Assembly (NCBI GenBank): GCA_905147135.1
Contig: LR990058.1
Coordinates: 14,979,349 to 15,043,348 of the forward strand
DNA length: 64,000 bases
Direction of reading: 5' to 3'
From: Blastobasis lacticolella
Lineage: Eukaryota; Arthropoda; Insecta; Lepidoptera; Blastobasidae
Numbering within the stretch: position 1 is the stretch's first letter; each line of letters begins with the position of its first letter. Shown here piece by piece: positions 1-12,600 of the stretch. The position numbers and the translations under genes were made by a program. The notes beneath the pieces were generated by a model that saw only the letters and a list, made by a program, of their open reading frames with translations, was not told the DNA's origin and ran no database searches.

Positions 1-534
1 TTATCAATCCAAATAAGGTACTTAAATATGAAATTGCCGTTTTGTATGGAGAAAATTACCAACACTGTAAATTTCATAGAAGTGATTTTTCAATTAAAAA
101 AAACTTCTAGTCTGATTACTATGAAACTTTGTAGGTATAGTCAGACAACATTAAGCTAACTTACTGATTGGATTTGTATGTCATAAAATTATCTGGTTAA
201 AGAGGCAAAACTGACGACAAATAAAAAGGGGTATTTTCAAACACTTGTTCGTTTGTCATCGTGTTTCTGTTGTCATCTTTAGATCTTTAGTCTTTTAGGA
301 CACTAAATACGTCACTGTAGCAGAGCCGATCTAGGAAACAGCTAGACAGTTGAGACTAATCCTTACTTACTATAAAATAAAGTCGCTTATCGAATGCGGG
401 TGCGTGACCCCGGACGGACCGGAAGTCCGACCAAGATTGGCCCGCCCGCGTATCTGAAAAGCTACAATGTTTTATTTAAATCGATCCATATAGCCATACA
501 TAGTCACATAAATAATATATTGTTTGTTTTACAG
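1..534. other. intron, left edge
   Basis: AT-rich sequence ending in the acceptor of the first visible coding exon. A GC-richer patch at 395-445 gives a chance ORF. I see nothing else in it. Confidence 0.6.
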
Positions 535-645
535 GTGATCGTAGAAAATGAGAAGTTAACGTGGCAGAAGGAATCGCTTGAAAAAATACTGGACGCAACA
601 TCCAAAGAAAGGGATGATCTCAAAGATAAAATTAAAAATTTAGAG
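535..645 (+). CDS. coiled-coil exon 1 of the visible part
   Basis: The exon encodes 37 codons, from VIVENEK to KIKNLE, and is phase 0 at both ends. Its acceptor is tttgttttacag and its donor gtatca. The E/K/L-rich heptad-like composition predicts coiled coil. Upstream exons must exist because no credible start codon or N-terminus is present. The open frame continues upstream of the acceptor, but that part is GC-variable and not coiled-coil-like, so it reads as intron. Confidence 0.8.
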
Positions 646-3600
646 GTATCATGAATCCCAATTATTTTGTTTGTTAATATTGTTTATTGTTCAGTATTTA
701 TAGTTGTAGCTTATTGTCGTATATTTATTTATTTAATAGTTTATTGTACACGAAAATTGCAATAGACATGACATTATCTTAGAGATTTTTTTGGGAAGCC
801 TCATCTAAGGTATGTTTCAATAGCAAAAATCTTGAGGGCGACAACTGGCTAAATTCTGTCGCCTGAATTCAGAAGTAAAAAGCGTAAGAGCAAGTCAACG
901 TGGAATGTGTAAAAGTATTGCTCATAGAATAAGTTGTAAAGCGCTCCTTAGAAACTGAAGCGCCTCGTAACAGTTATAAAAGTGGTACAAAACCTTTTCG
1001 CTTATAAGACGAATGTAGCCAATTGTTATTTAAGCTATATTTTGACCATATTATGACCATGAGGCGGCGTCAGTATCCAGTTAGTATCCATACTGACTTG
1101 TGTTATTTGGTATTCAATTACTGGTGACATATAGAGCCTCCGTTTTTAATATTAGCCCCGGTTCTAGGCCACACTCAGTACAAGCTTTTTTAACCTTGTA
1201 AATTGTTCCTGTATTCCCTTTTTTTGTTGTAGAAACTTTCAAATTTATTTCGTTTTATTCATTTATTTGCTGTATCATTTAGGTTTTATTTTCTTTACAA
1301 TTTTCAGTTGCATTTATCGGGCATGGAAACCGAGTATATTATGAAAATGAATGGGCTCAATACCCAAATTAAGAAGTTACAAACCAAATTGGAGGTTTCC
1401 AGTAGTGAGGTAAGTAGTAGAAGCAAAAAGAATTTCAAATCAAAGGATATCATTCATTTTAGACCAAAAAGCTAAAAGTGCTGGTCTATTCATATAAATA
1501 AGGAATTTTCAGACGGCTACTTTAAAAAGTAACAACTATAGTTCGCGCGTGCCTCACTAGATGGCGCTGCTTAGACAGGATTCTCAAGTATTGAATTTGG
1601 CAACAGAAGTTACGCGGCAAGGTGTTTCGTGAAAAGATACTTAGTTTTTGTACATTTTCTGAGAAGAAAACGCAAAATATCTACATTGTTATACATCAAA
1701 CAGTCTCGTTTTGTTTTAGTTTTGAGAATCGTGTCTTATCAACGCCATCTATTACAGTTGTTTGAACTACTTTTTCTTTTTAATCGTCTCTCGGAAAATC
1801 TGCGGATAGGCTGCGGTGACTGCTTACCATCAGGCAGGCCGTAGACTTGTTTGCCACCTTAGTGGTATAAAAAAAATCTCCCATTAGACTCTACGACACT
1901 CATGATACTGTTGCACTTTCAGAGTATGGTGTCAATGAGCGAAATTACCGAACGCGACATGAGGATAAAACGACTGGACGGTAAAGTAGCCGAGTTGCAG
2001 AACGAGCTAAAAGCATCGAAACTCAGGATACTGGAGTTAGAGACTGTTAAGGTTAGACTGTTTATATATCGGTGCAAATTAATAAGTTTTAAAGTTCAAG
2101 AATGTACGGATTTTTTGGCGGAATTAATTCCAACAATGAATAATACGAATATTTGGTTGTGTGTAAATAATCCTACTGATTATAAATTACTTTCATTGTG
2201 AGTACTCCCGCCTGCCGCCGGCATTGCATCCTGGTTGACGATGGACGCTCACAATCGGGTGTTTCTTCCGTTCATATGCCTCACTAGGCAATCAAAAAAT
2301 AAAAATAAACTCGAACCCGTAGTTGGCAAGCATCACACACAGATGGCGCTGGCATCAAGGCCTTCTATGAAGAAGAACTTTCCATATAAACCTACATCGC
2401 GCTAGAGAAGTTTTCCAACTCCCAATAACGACGTGATTGGTTCAGTTGGTTAACCGGTTGGTGGTCCCGGGTTCGATTTCCGGCCGGGCAGAAATTGAAA
2501 TTATGAATTTTAATTTCTGTTACTGGTCTGTGTGTTATATGTATAATAAGTATGTACTTAAAAATGTACAAGTAGTTTATCAGTTCTCTGGCACACATAT
2601 CACAATCTTTGCTTACCCTAAAGGGTAAGATCGCGCTGTGTGAATTGTCCAAGCATATTTATTTATAACTTCCACGATATAAATACTGCTTTCGACCATC
2701 ATATGGGAGCAATTCAAATAATAATAATAATAAATTTGATTTCATTCCAGTTGGAATACGCGAAGGGCAAAGGCGCCGCGGCGGAGACCGCGAAGCTGCA
2801 CAAGGACCAAATACAGGAGTTGCACAACAGACTGAAGGAAGCTCAGACTACAGTGAGTTTTTTTTTATACCACTAAGTTTGCAAACAAGCATACGGTCCG
2901 CCTGATGATAAGCAGTCACCGTTTATGACATGGAGTTCATGCGTAAAGTGATTATTTACATTTGCCTAAATTCAAATTCAATTCGGGAGCAAAAAGCGTG
3001 AGCGCAAATCGAAGTGGTATGTATTGCTCATAGAATAAGGTCCATTTTTGTATTACATATATTATGTTTTATCTTTATATGACTTTTCGTAGCGACATTA
3101 CTTACTTATAGAAGTTAAAAAAATGATCTGCCAGTTTCGTTTCAGTTTCGCTAGTCAGTCGCGTTGAAGTCACTTTTTGTTGACTCAAATTGTTTTAATT
3201 AATAAATTTATTATTGTTTTTAATTGATTGGACAAACATACTATGGATTTTAATTTTCTGAAATAAACATTATATTATATATTATAAATGTGTATGTGTG
3301 TGTGTGTGTAATACGTAAGTGCTATCGCAACGAAAAGACGAAAGTTTGTGTCTTACAGAAAACTATTTTTGTGCCGGGACGATCATTAGTCGGCCAATGG
3401 GGGAATACACATTCATTCATTCATCCACCCTCTCGCCAGGTATTCCAACCGATGCGTTGTTCGCTAAGCACCGAGCGCGACGCTTCGGGCCTGTGTTCGG
3501 ACTTGCAGAGTAACGTCAAACTCTACGACAAGACTCTGAAGCATCTCGCCGATCTACTGAACGCTGTTACGCATGGGTTTGTGTTCTGTTATGATACTAA

Positions 3601-6600
3601 GGGACTTACTATACTTATTCAGCAGGAGTTTGGTTATGATTTCAAAATAAGGCTTGCCGACGGGTGTAGTTTTTACGGTCATTGAGGATAAATCCATCTG
3701 TTTGCCACATTAGTGATCGATCTTCACTTACACTCTTCAGTTTCATACCAGCAATATAACTTATGAGAGTAGAACAGCCAAACATTTTTTGTACTTATCT
3801 GAGAAATACACAAATCGAACGTAGGTTTTGGCGAGGAAATAAACTGTTTTTTTCGAGCGTAGTTTGAAAACATTACCTTTTGCTCATTTCCCGCATTTGT
3901 TTTATAATATGTATATAGATTCATGTAAACTTATAGTGCCTGCCATGATCTACGGCCGCATTGTCACTTACCAATAATTGAGATGGCGGTCAATGCCGGA
4001 CTTGTCGAATTAAAAATAAAATTAAATCTTTGAACAAACCGCATCAAAATCCGTTGCGTAGTTTAGTAAGAGTTAGCGAATACACAGACAGACAGATACG
4101 GAAAGCGACTTTATTGTACACTACATAAGGATCATTATCCTCTCTCCACAGAACATCAGAGAGCCTCGTACAGACCCTTGCCGTAGTTAGCAGCTTGCAC
4201 GACTACAGACTGGACAAGACTACGGCCGACCAGGTCCGACAGGGACTGGCCAATGCTAGGGACCAACTACAGAAACAACATAGTACCGCTTTGAACAATG
4301 TGTGAGTATATACATGTCGCAGAAACTAATGGAATAATCCTTTTTTTTATTGAGATTCAGCGCTTTCTGCGTCCGGCTGTCCTTGAGAACGAGTTCCTCA
4401 ACGACTCACTCTAGACTGAAACTACTGATTCTCGGAATCCGTTACTTCATTCCGTTAATTTTGCCCAGCAAATTCGATAGATGGCACTGTACAAACTAGC
4501 AGTCAAACGTTTACACGTTCTCGGGATAGCTGGCGCTAGTTGTGCCAAAATAATTATCTCTCACATACATGCTATGTATAGACTGTGTATCCTACGTTAA
4601 GAGCGTCGGTTGCCGAGCGGTTAGAGTATACGACTCGTAAGCCAGAGGTCTCGGGTTCGAATCCCGCTCCGGCCATGTACCAATGACTGTTTTCTGAGTT
4701 TTGTACATTAGTTGAATACTAACCGATGCTCTTACGGTGAGGGAAAACATCGTGATGAAACCTGCACATTCAGGCGACTGGATGTGTAACCATGATCCAA
4801 TTTGGTCAGGTGCCCTGGTAGCAGGGTCATGGAGCTCAGATGGCAGTCGCTCCACTGTAATTAGCTGACCTGCCAAATCCCGGATCATGGTCAAAGCGGA
4901 CCCCGGGCCCTCGTGCGCGAGAGCACAACCGGGACATTAAAAAGATGATCCTACGTCATCGACGACAAGTAAAAGTCCACTTTGTATAGTAGAGGCTTAG
5001 GAGACCCGCGAAACGAAATATCTATAGAAGAACCTCATCATCATCAAAGCGGTCAATCCCGGCCTAGTCCAGGGTCCGTTTCTAGCTCTTTATTCTCCAC
5101 TTTTCCCACTTAAGACACGAAAGATCATAGGTGTCTTTTTTTATGTCATACGGTAGGCAAACAGGCAAGTGGGCCACCTGATGGAAAGTGGTCACAACTG
5201 CCTATAGACATTAGCAACACCAATAGTATCGCCAATACGTTGCCCACCTCTATAACACGTTGCTCTGGCAGCAAAAAGGCAAATGCCCCTCCACTGCCAA
5301 AGCCACGGTTCTCCAAACCCCCCATGGAGCACTGGAGACCTTACTAACCGGCAGAAACACAATACTATTTAAAAGAGCATTGTTTAGCTGCGGTATTCTG
5401 TAAGGTGGAGGTACTTCCCCAGTCGGGCGGCTCCAATTCGAACGGGTTACCCCGCTATGCCCTACGTCTCTTAAAATCGTGTCTTATGTGATTCCCGACA
5501 CGTATGTGCTACAAAAAAATAATAGAAATTAAATAAAGTGGACCTACAATATTTCAATTCAAAATATTGGTCAGTGTTGCCAAGTTTTTAACACTTTATA
5601 CACGTGATTTCACCACTTTATACACGTGATTTCACCACTTTATACACTTCCTTCAGAAGCGGTGACGTGACAGTATTTAGTGATAACTTTAATTTGTTGC
5701 CCCCAGCGCTCAAGTGAAAGGCGCTTTGTCCATATTTGAAGGCATCTTCAAAGACCACAAGGACATGCTACAGAAGGCCGCTGAGAACAAAGAAGTTACC
5801 ACTGAGGTAAGTTATTTTTTATGTAATACGGCAGACAAACAGGCCAGCGGGCCAACTGCTGGCAAGTGGTCACCGCCGCCTACACATCAGCAACTCAACA
5901 ACAGTGTCTTGGAATGGACTTTCCTTACTTATTCTTTGAGAGCTCGTGTCGTGGAATGGATTTTACTTACTACATTATATTAATATTCATATTCATATTT
6001 CATATTCATTTATTCGTTGTAATAATCATACATCGTCATTTAAAATAGCTTCATGAATATAATTACTAATAGTTAATGTCAATGTTAAAAAACAATCAGA
6101 TAAAATAATCAACTAAAATAATAATCAATCATCATGGTTCGAAATTGTCAAATGTGAAATTTAATAATTATAAATAAATTACATTACACAATTACAAATA
6201 CTTCAAAAATGTCAAATATGAAATTTAGTCATAAAAAGAAAATGTCAAATACAATGTTCGAAAACTATATGTCCAGTATTTATTAATCAAAATGTCAAAT
6301 ATGATGTTCAATATAGTTTGGAAGCTCGTGTTGTGTACTGGACTTTACTTACTTATTCTTTGAGAGTTTATTTCTAAGAATAGACTTAACTCACTTATTC
6401 TTTGAGAGTTTATTTCTAAGAATAGACTTAACTCACTTATTCTTTGAGAGTTTATTTCTAAGAATAGACTTAACTTACTTATTGTTTGAGAGTTTATTTC
6501 TAAGAATAGACTTTACTAACTTATTCTTTAGGAGCTCGTGTAAATTTTAGGCGGGCAACGCATTGATAGCGCCCCTGGTGTTGTTGATGTCCATAGGCGG

Positions 6601-9600
6601 CGGTGACCACTTTCCGTCAGATGGCCTGCAATGCCAGTCCGCAGTATTACATTTAAAAAAATTGAAAAGTCTTTACTTGCTTATTCTTTGGAAGCTTATA
6701 AGACCTAACCTATATTATGATTTACGTTCCCCATTCCCCAGAACGCATCGGCCGCCCCCAACATAGAGGCTCTGACCGCGGGTTTGCTCGCCCGCAGCCA
6801 AGAGATCGATATCCTGAAAACACAATTGGTCGAGCTGAAAGTCGACAAGGAGAACGTAGAACTGATGAAGGCCCAGTTGGAGTTGTACAAGTGAGTTGGA
6901 ATTTATGTACTAATTATATCGTCATCATCATCATATCAGCCGAAAGACGTCCACTGCTGGTAGCTGCGATCTTTAGCCAGGTCATCGGTCCACCTTGTGG
7001 GAGGCCTACCCACGCCTATAATGGTCTACTCATTGAAATGAAATATAAAGCGAAGAAATTAATTGCAAACAAAAAAATCTAAATGATCACCAAAAACACC
7101 CGTTTGCACTCATTACTAAAAAATCTATATGCTCACCTTGTCGCAGTAATTGAAAATAAAATCACATGAGTCACGATGAAGAACATAAATGTTCAGTGCA
7201 AGAAGTTTCTGGTTTCTTTTTATGATAATCGTCACCACCGTCCAGGCTGCGGTAGCTGTTTACCGTCAGGCAGGCCGCAGCTCCACCTTAGTTGTATAAA
7301 AAATCCCGGCGTCTGCCAAAGTCTGCTTCCTCGCTAATCTGCCTCTGTGAGGTCAGTAAGCTAATTACGTAACGCTGTTGCTAACATTTCTCTGATTTCA
7401 GGAGCGACTTCGAAGCCGAAAGGTCTGCGCGGGCCACGCTCGCGGGGGAGAAGGAATTAGCTGACGCCAGGCTGAGGATGGCCATCAAACAGTACCAGGA
7501 CCTGAAAAGCGAGGTAGGTCTATTTATCAGCTAGCAACTCGTCACGGTTTCGCATAGGTTTGCTCTATGAGCAGTTTTCCAATAGGTATCTAAAGCATTC
7601 CTAACAACTCACTAGATGGCGCCCCGAAAATTTTGGTAATTGATAATCGTTTGAAATAGGTTCTTAGCAAACAGGATATAAACACTGGGTACGTTGTGTT
7701 GGATAATATTGTATTTGTCAATAGTTTTCAACCATTTTTTAGGTTGTAATAATAATGGAACATAGTGCCAACTTCTTAAATATTTCTTTTTACATTTCGT
7801 TCAACCTTTAACAGTTATGTTTATATTAATAAACATTTTATTTTTATGTTTAGTATTAGTTGGCTGCATGAAATCACTGCCACCATCATACAGATTAAAA
7901 AAAGATTACCAAAATTGTAGGAGCGCCATCTATTGATGCTTTTTGAAACCAACTATCAATACGTACTGGAACACTCCTCATTATATATGATCAAACGAAC
8001 TTCGCGAAGTTCGATCGATATTATATGAGTCGCTTCATTCTTCAGATATAAGATAATTCACAACGTAGTCCCTTTAGCCTACAAGGTAGCTTCGCACGTT
8101 TATTTAAAGTAAAATCGATTTGTTTTCAATCGATCATTTTTTTTCGATCCTGCACGTATCGATACAGCCAGCCGCCATTTTTACGTCATTCTTTTTAGAG
8201 ATACTATGCGAAACTTCCCCACGCCTGGGAATATGGGCGGGCGGGTGTTATATCTTCGAATGAAGCGACTCATATAATATCGATCGAACTTCGCGAAGTT
8301 CGTTTGATCATATATTATATTTCGTCGCTTCATTCTTCAGATATAAGATAATTCACAACGTAGATGTTTGGAGAGGGAAGTTTTGCAAATTTTAAACAAA
8401 ATATTAATTATTCATACATTTTAAACAATGTATTAATTATACGGTATCAACCGTAAATTAAACATATTACATAATGGACACTGTGGTTAATTCATTATTA
8501 AGAAAGCAAACGGGTTTAACAAATCGGCCGACATCAGCGATCGGCTCGATATAATATCTGGCGAAAACGCGATGTGCTGGTCCTTGCGGCCACCGCATTG
8601 CGGGCCCCGCCGCGGAGACGCCGCCGCCCCAGCGCCGGACGCCGGACGCCGGCCACACCGAGCCACAGCACATGGACCCATGACACACTGCTCTCTGTCA
8701 TCACCCTGCCAATCCATTGGCTAATGGTTTGTCCGTGACTTGTTTATGGTGTGGATTGCACGACAGAAAGAGATACTTAGTATGTGCCAGTACTGAGTTG
8801 CTCGATTCTAATCAGATACTCCTCGAGTGTGATGGAAGGGGTTATGCGTAAATTAGGTACGAAAGAGCCCTGGATACTAGCGACCTGACCCTAATGTTGT
8901 AACTAATTATGATTTTAATGCTATTTGAGGTGGTATTAATATTATCATCCTTAAAAGTGATAGCGTTTGTACCTTGTGTGTGTATGGTACACAGGGACAG
9001 TAATATTCCTAATGTTCTGGTTGACTTTTTATTATGTTTTATTTATTCGGACGGGACCGAATTTGAAATGTTATCCAATACACTCTCGTGGATTCCAAGT
9101 GGCAGTATACCTAGGCAAGCTTGGGTTGAATTTGAAAGCTCCTTTTAGTGATCGTTTAATTCGAACATCCTAACTGGGACCAAAATGGGATACGGAGCTG
9201 AACGATGATCGTTCAAAGTGTCATACGAAGCATTCGTATTAAAACAATTACTTAAAATGTTATCACAAATTCGTTAGAATCTTCATATGGATCAGTATTA
9301 TTCTGCAATCAAAATTGCAATTCGAAAGAAGTGCGGCAAGTGAGAATGCATGAGATTAATCGCATCTACTGCGATAGCCTCCGAGTCCTGTTTGCAGGAT
9401 AAATAGCGCTCACAGTCGGTATTGACGCGAGACATGAAATCGGTAATCTACCGATAACTCAATCATAGTCTGTCTAACAGTGTGGACTATCTATCGGTAA
9501 GACGAGTCAGAGAGTTTCCACTCTATGTTCTTTACTCTCTTGAGTCCTCGTCAACCTTAATATCACATAACGAAATATGCCGCGCTAGATTCTTTGCATA

Positions 9601-12600
9601 AAGGTATTCAATACTTCCTTGACAATTTACATAGCTGATAGCTGTGGTGTTATCTACTCGTACCAATATAGCACAATTATTATCGTATGATGCAACATTT
9701 TTAGGTTTAGTAAATCCAGTTAATGGGATACTTGAGTTCACATTGCTTCCAACACCCGTTGACCCAATCGTCGCCATAGACGGTTCCCCAGTCAGTACGA
9801 AAGCCATAAATGAAGTTCTCGTTTACATAAGTTTAAGTAGCTATTATATTTTTAAATACATTTTAACAATACATAAAAAAATTGTGTGCAATCAGCTGTA
9901 TTGTAGCGCTGGACAAGCTGCTACTGACAACGCAATAAGTTGAGCTAACTTATATTGTGCAACGGGGAAGAGACAAAATATATACACTGATTGTGCTATA
10001 ATGTCGCTCTTCTCCAGTTAAAAAAATATTAAGTGAAATTATGAAAATTAAAACATATAAACACTAGAATTTTACACATATTTTTAGGTTGCAAGTTGCT
10101 TTTGTTAACGTTGACTATAAATCTGAGACATTGAAGTAATCTGGGCCTCGTTAACATTGCTTAGACATTCCTCGAAGTCATTGCCAATGCAAATGATATC
10201 GTCTAAGTATAGCACGGATTTTGAGCCTTGAGACCTTAAGAAGGTAAAGACCTTAGTCGTCACTTTAGTAAACCCTCGCGGGGCAACCGAGATACTAATA
10301 CGGTAAGGCTGAAAATTTGTAAATTCTGCCATCGAATTAAAGCTTTTATGGTTCACAATTTTAAATTTGTCATATTTAAAAATGTGTTTCTTGGAATTTA
10401 TTTTGAAATGGTTCTGTGGTCCGATATACGTGGTCGGTATAAATTTATTTGTGATTTTAGATTTATGGTGAATCTTTTTTCCCATTCGGTTTAGGTGCCG
10501 GAAATATTTTAGATAAAAATTAATTAGGTATATGGGGCTGCCGCCTGCCCAATGCAAGGTGTTCGGCTGAGCACTCTAAAATCGCACCCAAATCTACTAA
10601 CATTTTAATGGACTAGGGGACTCCTTCTTTTTGTCAGGAGCAAAAAGTTTGGTATTTGTCAGGAGACAGAATACTTGTCTATACCAGGGGCAACATAGAT
10701 ATAGTGCCACGGACTTATAGAATGGGACTTCTAAACCGTCCCGAATCAATGCCAACAATTAATTATAAAATAATTGTCCGCGACCAACGTGGCGCACCTG
10801 AGTCACTTAGGTGACTATGTAGGCGCGGCTGCGGCGGCCGGCGGCTTCCGCGGCGCGGGGAGGCTGCTTGGCCGGCGCTCGCTGCGGGTGCCCGGTGACG
10901 GCCGGCGCGGGGGGAGCCGCCCATTTCCCCGGGCTCGCGTGGCCGAGCAAGGGGTATGTCGATGGAGCCAATTCGCACACAGTACTTCTGAATAGCGTTG
11001 CGTTTCGGTGAGTGTTACGGACGACATTCAAGAACGCCTTATCGTTAGGCGTTATTATTATCAGTTTTATTCTCGATTTCGAGTCCATAAAATAAAGATC
11101 GCAAGAGTATGCGGCGGGCGTCACTCAGATATTTGATGGCGATGAATATGGTATTCTCCTCGTTGGAGTACGTGTTGCGGCGCGGATGACCGCCACGAAG
11201 GCGCCGAGTTGCCGCCGCGCCGTCGCCGCTTTCTTGTCGCGGCCGCGGGCGCTCTCGGTTATCGAGCCTAAACTTTATTATTAAGAAATTTTATTTTTGA
11301 GCCTGGGGTAACTTTATGTTTTCCGGCACTAAATAACTCTTAAGGATCTTTTCCTTGTAAGGGAGTCACAATAGACTCATATTGTTATGTATTTTGTTCC
11401 CGTGCTCGGGTTCGTTGTGGATATTGGCTTCGAGGGCCCGCACCAGCTATGGGTCTAACTGTGCGCGGGCGCATCGGACGGCTCCGACGAAGGCTCTTTC
11501 GCTACTCTAGCGGCGACGGCGACCCGGGGCAGGTCTGTTGACGCCTTAGTAGCAAGTAATACCTCTCAGTAATTGCATTCGGAGGTGTGTCGATGTCTAA
11601 AACCGCAGACAAATTCATATTATGTCCGTTTTAGAACAAACGAGTTTACGAACGAGTGGTCGATTACACCCCCTACTTTACTAGTAGGTACTTAATGCCC
11701 CACTGTTTAAAGTATTATTCTCATCGTTCATCGAGTGTTCATAATATGTTAAGGTGTTTGTATTGATCCCCGATCAACTAAAAACCATTCCGAAGATAAA
11801 ACCACGGATATGTGAAGAATGTGGGTATGTCCACAAAATAAATCCGCACTGCCGATTCTCGATCGACGGTGGCGGGTAGGTAGATGTCATAGACCTCTAA
11901 ATGATTCTTGATCATCAGCAGGTTGCGACACTTGGGATTATTGCACATTGCCTTCGTGATGGTTCACGACCAACCTCCAGGCTCTGTGTCGATACCGTCG
12001 TGTTGGTTTTCGACCAACATCCAGGTGAATATGCACATTGCCTTCGTGATGGTTCTCGACCAACATCCAGGCTCTGTGTCGATACCGTCGTGTTGGTTCT
12101 CGACCAACATCCAGGTGAATATGCACATTGCCTTCGTGATGGTTCTCGACCAACATCCAGGCTTTGTGTCGATACCGTCGTGTTGGTTCTCGACCAACAT
12201 CCAGGTGTATAATTCTCCGTCGCGTTGATTCTCGACCAACGTCCAGGTTTTTACCATCGTGTTGACTCACGGCCAACCCCCAGGTTTTACATTGAAACAC
12301 TCGATGCATAAATTACACGTATCACATTAAGCGAAAATCGCGTAAAATAGAAACTTACTTAGTTTTAATCGGAATCTAAAGTATCTAAAAACCTCGATCA
12401 TCACCAGGTTGAGAAACTAGATTATTGCATATTGCCTTTGTGATGATTCACGAGCAACCCCCAGGCGGTGTATGCGTAGTTATTTGATATCGTCGTGTTG
12501 ATTCTCGACCAACCTCCAGATGAAATTTTAATTATATTCTTCATTTTTTATTGTATATACATTAAAGCTAAATCACCGTCGTGTTGACTCACGGCCAACC

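Larger units (their letters stand above)
646..2750. other. introns between coding exons 1 and 4
   Basis: These are AT-rich introns. They hold fragments of dispersed repeats near 1785-1875 (ctgcggtgactgcttaccat) and 2867-2930-type sequence, and the SINE at 2431-2640. No further exon is seen. Confidence 0.5.
2853..5706. other. introns between coding exons 4 and 7
   Basis: Besides exons 5 and 6, this stretch holds a dispersed repeat fragment at 2865-2935, a short piece with acacagacagacagatacgg at 4020-4130, the SINE at 4601-4949 and the repeat at 5140-5480. Confidence 0.5.

Noticed and set aside
3577..3684. Continuation of the exon 5 reading frame beyond 3576
   Set aside because: The gtttgt donor gives the exact phase for exon 6, and downstream residues lack coiled-coil character.
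4601..4673. Possible tRNA gene (box A and box B present)
   Set aside because: The sequence continues into a repeat body shared with other loci and the acceptor stem does not close, so it is a SINE head.
8467..8717. Arg/Pro/Ala-rich ORFs in the GC-rich left part of the 5-kb elements
   Set aside because: Low-complexity translation of CG-rich DNA in several frames. No family features and no matching start context in both copies.
10763..11124. ORFs across the second GC-rich block (also 26201-26559)
   Set aside because: Open frames on both strands reflect GC content; the translation is Pro/Ala/Arg low complexity.
11901..12309. Overlapping open frames on both strands over the iteron array (and at 27342-27746)
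   Set aside because: They arise because the 90-bp period is a multiple of three. The same repeat is open in several frames on both strands, with no domain or start context.
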